Assembly (NCBI GenBank): GCA_050084985.1 | Contig: JBITNC010000001.1 | Coordinates: 195,424,001 to 195,488,000, forward strand | Direction of reading: 5' to 3' | Length of the DNA stretch: 64,000 nucleotides | From: Nageia nagi | Lineage: Eukaryota > Pinophyta | Shown here: one piece after another, positions 58,441 through 64,000 of the stretch | Layout: each line of letters opens with the position of its first letter | Numbering within the stretch: position 1 is the first letter of the stretch | The notes under the pieces: generated by a model | Databases searched by the model: none | What the model was told of the DNA's origin: nothing | Seen by the model: the letters and a program-made list of their open reading frames with translations, nothing else | Translations under genes and position numbers: made by a program

Positions 58441-60560
58441 ATTTTTATTTTTAGCTTTAATCCTCTTCATTCTATCTATAATTAATCCCATGTTTGAGGA
58501 TTTGCGATGGGTGACTATGAGAGATGGGATGAAAATGGAGAAGAGTACAAATAGTATGATTAGCTTTCCAATGTGTGGTATGGCAAGTGATAGACACAAA
58601 AAATATGAAATCCCAAAAAAAAATATTTATAGATATTATATGGGAAATGGTGAGTTCATCAAAAGGCTCCTGAGGATGTAAGGATGGTGGTCCACATAAT
58701 TTAACAAGTCTATCAATAAATGAATTAACAAGGGCATTAATTGTAATCCTCCGTATGAAATTTGGTCTATAGAATAGGTCAATGAAAATTTGGAGAAATT
58801 GGTCATCAGGTATGTTATAAATCATGCAAGTTTGCCAACATGGCCTATGCTCAAGATATAAGGCCACCCATAAGAAAGTTTTCAAAATACTAGAAGCTCA
58901 TGATGCTAGTGTTTAAAACATAATCGACCACCTATAATATTATATGTAAATTTTAGAAATTGCATAGAATATTTTAGGTACAAAACAAATATAAAGCTTT
59001 TATGAAATTTGTACAACACATATTTTTATTATTTTTCATGTTTTTCTAATGCTTTTGTTATTTTTATGTTTTTCATAATGGAAGGTTATTTACAATCTTT
59101 GAATTATGCTAGTAAACAATTTTCTTATGAATAATACAACATCCATGATCTAAGAAATAATGGTAAGGAGTCTGTAATAAAAAATGAAGGGGACCTTATC
59201 CTAAAATAGATGGTAGGGAATGAATGGGATATGAAACAAGTGGTGGAGGTGATGCTTTAGGTTTAAAATTCATAATAATTCTCTTAAGTTTTATAGATGA
59301 AGTTGAAACTTCAATATGTACCTCAAGAAGTGTTAAGAAGGATAGTATGTATGTAGGATGTAATGAATTTGGAGGTGGTGGAATCGATGATAATGAGAAA
59401 TTCCATGATGGTAAGTATGGAATAAGGCTTCTTATAGAAGTACCAAAACTCCTTTTATTGATAGTGCTAACCAATGCTTATGGTAAACCATTTTGATTTA
59501 CTTCTTCTTGTTTAAACATTGATTAATTTATTCAAATTACACTTTCATATTTAAAGGATTATTCATGCAATAAATATTACTGAATAATGAACTATAATTA
59601 TATATAACTTCCTTTTCTGAAAAGAATGACATAAGATATGACAAAACTTATTTTGAAATAATTGAAGTTAGGATGAAAGAATATCCCATGCATTTGATAT
59701 GAAGATCTTTGATATAATCAATCACAATTTTGGATTTATTATGAGGCCAATGTAGATGAAACCATTGTAATAGAGTCATTTCAAATTCATGTTCCATCCA
59801 CATTTCTTGATCCTTTATTTCAATTGTAACTTTCAAACCACTTATTCTTAATTTCCATGCATTTGGTATATGATACTCATAATATTTCATAGCTATTACT
59901 TGTTGAATATATTTTGGTAAAGCTAAAAAGTGATACATAAGTGAAGGACATTTTCGCAGTAACATCATGTAATCATCCCTTCTATACCTATCCATGAAGT
60001 CTAGATTAGCATGATCAAACTAGAATTGTGTTTATAAATCTATTGATTTCTTAAGAGTTGAAGATTTTCTTTGAGTATCATGAAAAGGAGGGTAAGGGAA
60101 CCTTTATTTCAAATGTGAAAAGCATTGATTAATATTTTACTTAATTTTCTTTAACTTCCTTAGTTTGGGTACAAATGTAGGATAAAATTCATATATCAAT
60201 TTTTGAGGGCATAAATCTCCTACAAGATAATTTATCCAAGTCATTATTGGATGTAAACTTTATGGATTTGGAGATGCATTTTCTAAAACCTAATTAAAAA
60301 AAGTACAATCTAGTATGATATTAGGGGTTGCAATGGGCCAACCATAATAAGTTTATTTTATGTATTTGTGTTTGGTAACACCATTAACCTAGAAATTATA
60401 TAGCTTGATCTATATAAATATCTAGATTATCCTCTTTAACATATTTCCTATCCATTATATTTTCTTGGATAATAATTCAAATATAAATTCCTCTATATGT
60501 CAACAAGTAGTCAAAGGAAATTCTAAGCCTCTTGAAAAGTAAATTTCATCCATTTATATA
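58440..60560 (-). pseudogene. Decayed coding region of unknown function, right-arm copy
   Basis: Three long open pieces remain: 59648-59995 (115 codons; MDRYRRDDYMMLLRKCPSLM, WFHLHWPHNKSKIVIDYIKD), 59196-59474 (92 codons; NKRSFGTSIRSLIPYLPSWN and a PPPLVSYPIH segment) and 58472-58885 (137 codons; WVALYLEHRPCWQTCMIYNI, then KLCGPPSLHPQEPFDEL). The middle piece is in a different frame from the outer two. Each has a counterpart in the left arm in the same order. This copy is better preserved than the left one. No family recognised; there is no RT, integrase or transposase signature. Confidence 0.55.
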
Positions 60561-60698
60561 TAGCTCTATCTCCAAGATATCTTGGTTTTTCAAATCAAAA
60601 TCTTTGTCATATTCCCCTTATTTTCCATGGTATGTGAACATTCTTGCTTCATTTTATCATCATCTACTGGAATGTATAATGCATTATTATAAAGGTTT

Positions 60699-61163
60699 TG
60701 TAATAGTCTTCTATGTAAGTTCACCAATAATTAAGGGTATCATTTGATACATTAAATATTTAAGTGAATATAATAATATAACTTGTCCTACACTCCATGT
60801 TATGAGCATGCCCCTTGGGTAAAAGGATGTGCATGTCATGCTTTTGTACATTGGATAAGAGGGTGATCCAAGGAGGGATTTTGGTTTATATATATAAGGC
60901 TCCCTTTTTATGATCATATACCAATTTATGTAGTAAAGCTATGCTATAGGATAGTGTTTAAGAGATGAGTTAGGAGAATTGTAAGAGATTCATGTTTGTG
61001 AATGAAGTGAGATCTAGTTAGTGGATGTACTCTTAGTTGGAGGAACCACTTACATCTTGTGTCACTTTGTGAGATTTTCTTCTTGAGTTATCTTGATGTG
61101 AGTATGAGATTTCATGTGATATTAAGAGTTTAGAGTTGTTCATGATATAGTTCAATTCTCTCA
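60699..61163 (+). repeat. 5' LTR of another LTR element (start approximate)
   Basis: The right end is well placed: CTCTCA at 61163, two bases, then a Met-initiator primer site. A TATA box TTATATATATAAGG lies at 60886-60899. The left end is put at TGTAATAGTC (60699), where similarity to the left arm also fades; this is approximate. No second LTR is seen before the window ends. Confidence 0.6.
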
Positions 61164-61165
61164 TT

Positions 61166-61177
61166 TGGTATCAGAGT
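61166..61177 (+). promoter_or_regulatory. Primer-binding site TGGTATCAGAGT
   Basis: One base from the plant Met-initiator consensus (TGGTATCAGAGC), two bases after the LTR end. Confidence 0.85.
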
Positions 61178-64000
61178 TAGTTTTAAGGTTCCTCTTAAAC
61201 GTTTTGGGAGATCTTCATCCTTATTCATCATCTTTTGAGGTTTACTCTTCTTGTTTGAGGTAAAATAACTTAGAGGTATAACCCCTATCCTTTTTTAATA
61301 ATTTATTTTTTGATACTAACATTATTTTATGATTAAATTTTAGTTCAATTCCTATCAAAATTTGCCTCAATAACATAATATATAATGCTCTTTTTTATTC
61401 TACTAACAATATTTTATGTTAGTGATTGGGCAATAATACATTAGGAAAAATATGTAATTTGTATATACTATTTTATTTTTTATTAGTTGCAATATTGTTA
61501 TATTTTTCTTTTACATACCTCTTTTTTATTCTTTTGGTATTAAGAGTTAGATATATATAAAAAGAGGGAAATTGATTTACAAAAGAATATATTTTTGAAA
61601 GGTTTCTATATATGCTTCTATTTAAAAAAAATGTATTTATGTACATTTTCTAGAAGGAGAATTTGTTGTTCAAAAGTAAAAATCTTTTTTTGGAAAGAAA
61701 TTTTTTTTCCTCCAATACATTAGGATCCATATTGTTTAGCTAATTATTTTTTTCAAAAATTAAAGGGAAGGGAAAATGAAAATTTTAGTATATCTAGCCC
61801 TATTGTGTTGGCTACAGGACTGTTGTTAGGTGTACAAGCGGTTTGCATCCATGAAAATAATGTTACCCTTCTCTATAACTCCATATTTAATGCATTTTTT
61901 TGGATGGTAGGAAAGTTTTTTTTATCTATTTAGACCCCTTATTCCCTTATGGTTAGCCTCCTCTTGCTACACCTTCCACCTCTAGCCAACCAAATACCTA
62001 ACATGACCATCCTGCTTGGACATTACTCTCTACTCTCCTAGTAGGAAATGTGAATTGATCTAGTCTTTGGTTCCCTTTCTCCTTGAGCTTTTCTATTCAA
62101 AACTTGTGCAAATCCCTTTCTTCCTTATGCAACTCCTCCTTATTGCTAGAAAGTGGGTTCCCTCCTCATGAGGACCTTTCTTCTTAGGTTGCAGCCATGG
62201 ATTCAAGACCTTGCAACCCCTCCTCTGCATGAATTTTATAGGATCCCATGAACTCCCTCATGTGTCTCCTTGTTTGACCTAGTGGCCTCCTTCATTTGGG
62301 CATTGTGGGTACTTTTGGCCACCCCTCCAATCATTTCTTCTCCTTCTTCTATCACACCACCCATGTGGTGGCTAGTTCCATCTACTCTTCCACTGGCAGT
62401 GGCCTCCCTTCTCATTACCATCCACTCCTCCAATAGCAGTGGCCTCCCTCCTCACCTCCATCCACTCCTCCATTGGTATCAGCCTCCCTCCTTTGGCCTA
62501 TAAGTCTTGCATGACCTCTTAAATGCTTCATCTTTATTTTTTTCTTCTTCCTAAGTGGTTCATAGATATTTTTTATTCTACTTGCAATTCTTCTTACAAA
62601 TGATTTCTTTTTAAATTCAAGTGGTTGATGAAAATTTATTTTTTTACTTTCTTACAAGCAAGTCTGCTTTTCCATCATGACTTACTGTGCATGGAGTAAA
62701 ATGCATAAAAGCATTAAACTAGTGGGTAAAAATTAATTACATTTAGGACAAGTGTAGGTTGCATCTAGCCTATTAACTGCATAAAGTGAAGAGTCATAAT
62801 GACTTAAGTTTTTGAGAAATTTGTTTTAAGCAAATGGTGGGGAATGCCATGATCTTTTATTAAGTAAAATGGAGAATTTTTTGAATTTGTAAGTATGGCA
62901 ATTTTTTAGGAAAAATGTTTAAAGTATAAACTTGGCACTTCTCAAATTAACTAAGCTTACTATTGCCTTAAGATCAATTTTAAGTAAAAGGGGGAATCTT
63001 ACTTCTTTAATGCTATTAAGGGAAAATATATTGTATTTACTTAAAATTATAATAGATGTATACTTAGATTTCTTTTTAGTATGCAAAATAATTTTAAGAA
63101 TAAATTATTAAGTTAAGCTAAGTATGCTATCTTTAGGGGTACAACTTTAAGTAAAAAAAGGGAAATTTGTATGGATTTGTTACTTAAAGTTTAATGCATA
63201 CATAATTTTAAATTATTACTTACTACTTAAAATTTAATGCATGTTTATACTTAAATGATGTATGCTTAGTACTTAAATAATGATACATGCTTAAGGACTT
63301 AAAATTTTTAAGTTAGATGCTTATGATGCAATCTACTTCCTTATGAAATAATGGACTTGTGCAAAATTAGGATTGATGTGATGATGTCCTTTAGGGGTTG
63401 GTAAAAAAACCCATTGGAAACTTAGGTTTCAAATTTTTTGAATGGATGATATTTTACTTATGCTCTTTTACTTCATATTTTATTTTTTGATTTATTTTCT
63501 TATGCAAACAAAAATGCAAATATTGAAATGAGCCACCCCCTAAAATAAATACATCTCTATGTACATTTTGCAACATGACTTGTTTGGGAGTCATGAGGTG
63601 AGGATAGATGGAATGAAACCTTTAAGTTCAATGATTCAAATGGTGAAGAGTTTGTACTTTTCAATTGCCACTAAATCTTTTATTGGTTTGGACATAACTG
63701 CAATAGGTGGATAGGCATGTGTGTAGTGATACCACATGTCTGCATCTCCATTTAGGGATTATCCTAATAACCTAGGAGGAAAACTTGAATCTTAATCAAG
63801 TTTAATAATTTGATTGATCCAATAAATGTCATAACTTTGAAAAATAGTATGTACTTCTCCTTATGAGAGTATAATATCGACCAAGGTAAATAGGTTAAGG
63901 ATTGGTAGTATTTAGGCTCCTCTTATGTGGGCATCCAAGTGAAGGCCTAATTTTTAGACATGAAAATAAGTCTCAACAATGTCACTCTATATATATGGTT
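61178..64000 (+). mobile_element. Interior of the LTR element beginning at about 60699, apparently non-coding
   Basis: No gag or pol motif appears within 2.8 kb of the primer site, where gag should start. Around 61930-62510 is a more C-rich stretch with a minisatellite. From about 62880 to 63320 TTAAGTAAA and ACTTAAA words recur many times, with purine runs such as AAAAGGGGGAAT near 62987. It fits a large non-autonomous derivative (LARD-like) or a decayed element, running past the window end. Confidence 0.45.
62395..62492. repeat. Short minisatellite (about 50-bp unit)
   Basis: Two to two and a half copies of a unit with GCAGTGGCCTCCCT and CATCCACTCCTCC. The open frames on both strands here arise from it. 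Confidence 0.8.

Larger units (their letters stand above)
52770..60700. repeat. Right arm of the giant inverted repeat
   Basis: Reverse-complement partner of 1-8530, collinear throughout with indels. The inner edge is near 52770, where the match to 8526-8530 fades. The outer edge is near 60700, where an LTR appears to begin. It contains the PMD relic on the plus strand and the unassigned decayed gene on the minus strand. Confidence 0.85.

Overview
The window reads as nuclear DNA of a land plant with a large, AT-rich, repeat-dominated genome. I see no intact host gene, no rRNA or tRNA gene and nothing prokaryotic. The plant evidence is: Ty1-copia and Ty3-gypsy elements with plant-type primer sites (TGGTATCAGAGC, complementary to initiator Met tRNA), a Tat/Ogre-type Ty3 element with an additional RNase H, plant LINE coding relics, two copies of a plant mobile domain (PMD) gene, and a captured piece of a chloroplast-type HSP70 gene. 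A seed plant is likely; a gymnosperm would fit the long-lived decay but is not proven. Boundaries of decayed elements are by eye; the LTR and target-site-duplication boundaries of three elements (23562-37254, 38379-49657, 47324-49251) are exact.

Layout. Two copies of one unit of at least 8 kb lie in opposite orientation at the ends: left arm 1-8530, right arm about 52770-60700. Each arm carries a decayed PMD gene and, converging on it, a decayed unassigned coding region. Between the arms are a Ty3-gypsy gag relic (about 9943-11670, +) and its probable protease continuation (51800-52430, +). They are separated by roughly 40 kb of nested insertions: a Ty1-copia relic (about 12935-16790, -) and a LINE (from 18949 to about 49990, -). 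The LINE was itself split by a 13.7-kb Ty3-gypsy element (23562-37254, TSD ATTTT) and an 11.3-kb Ty1-copia element (38379-49657, TSD CAATA). The copia 5' LTR holds the youngest insertion, a 1.9-kb miniature LTR retrotransposon (47324-49251, TSD ATATG). Its 127-bp LTRs look identical, and its GC-rich interior contains host gene fragments. After the right arm another LTR element begins (about 60699 onward) with an apparently non-coding interior that runs off the window.

How the pieces relate. The transpositional coding regions (gag, protease, RT, RNase H, integrase, LINE ORF1/ORF2) are all disabled by stops, frameshifts or catalytic substitutions. Many stops fall where glutamine is expected (CAG to TAG) and CpG is scarce, as expected from long cytosine methylation and deamination. 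The miniature LTR element stands out by being rich in CG and nearly undecayed. The points most worth a second look are its in-frame auxilin-like/HSP70 chimera, the unusual gypsy element (protease, additional RNase H, RT order plus a 3.5-kb unknown 3' ORF), and the giant inverted arms.
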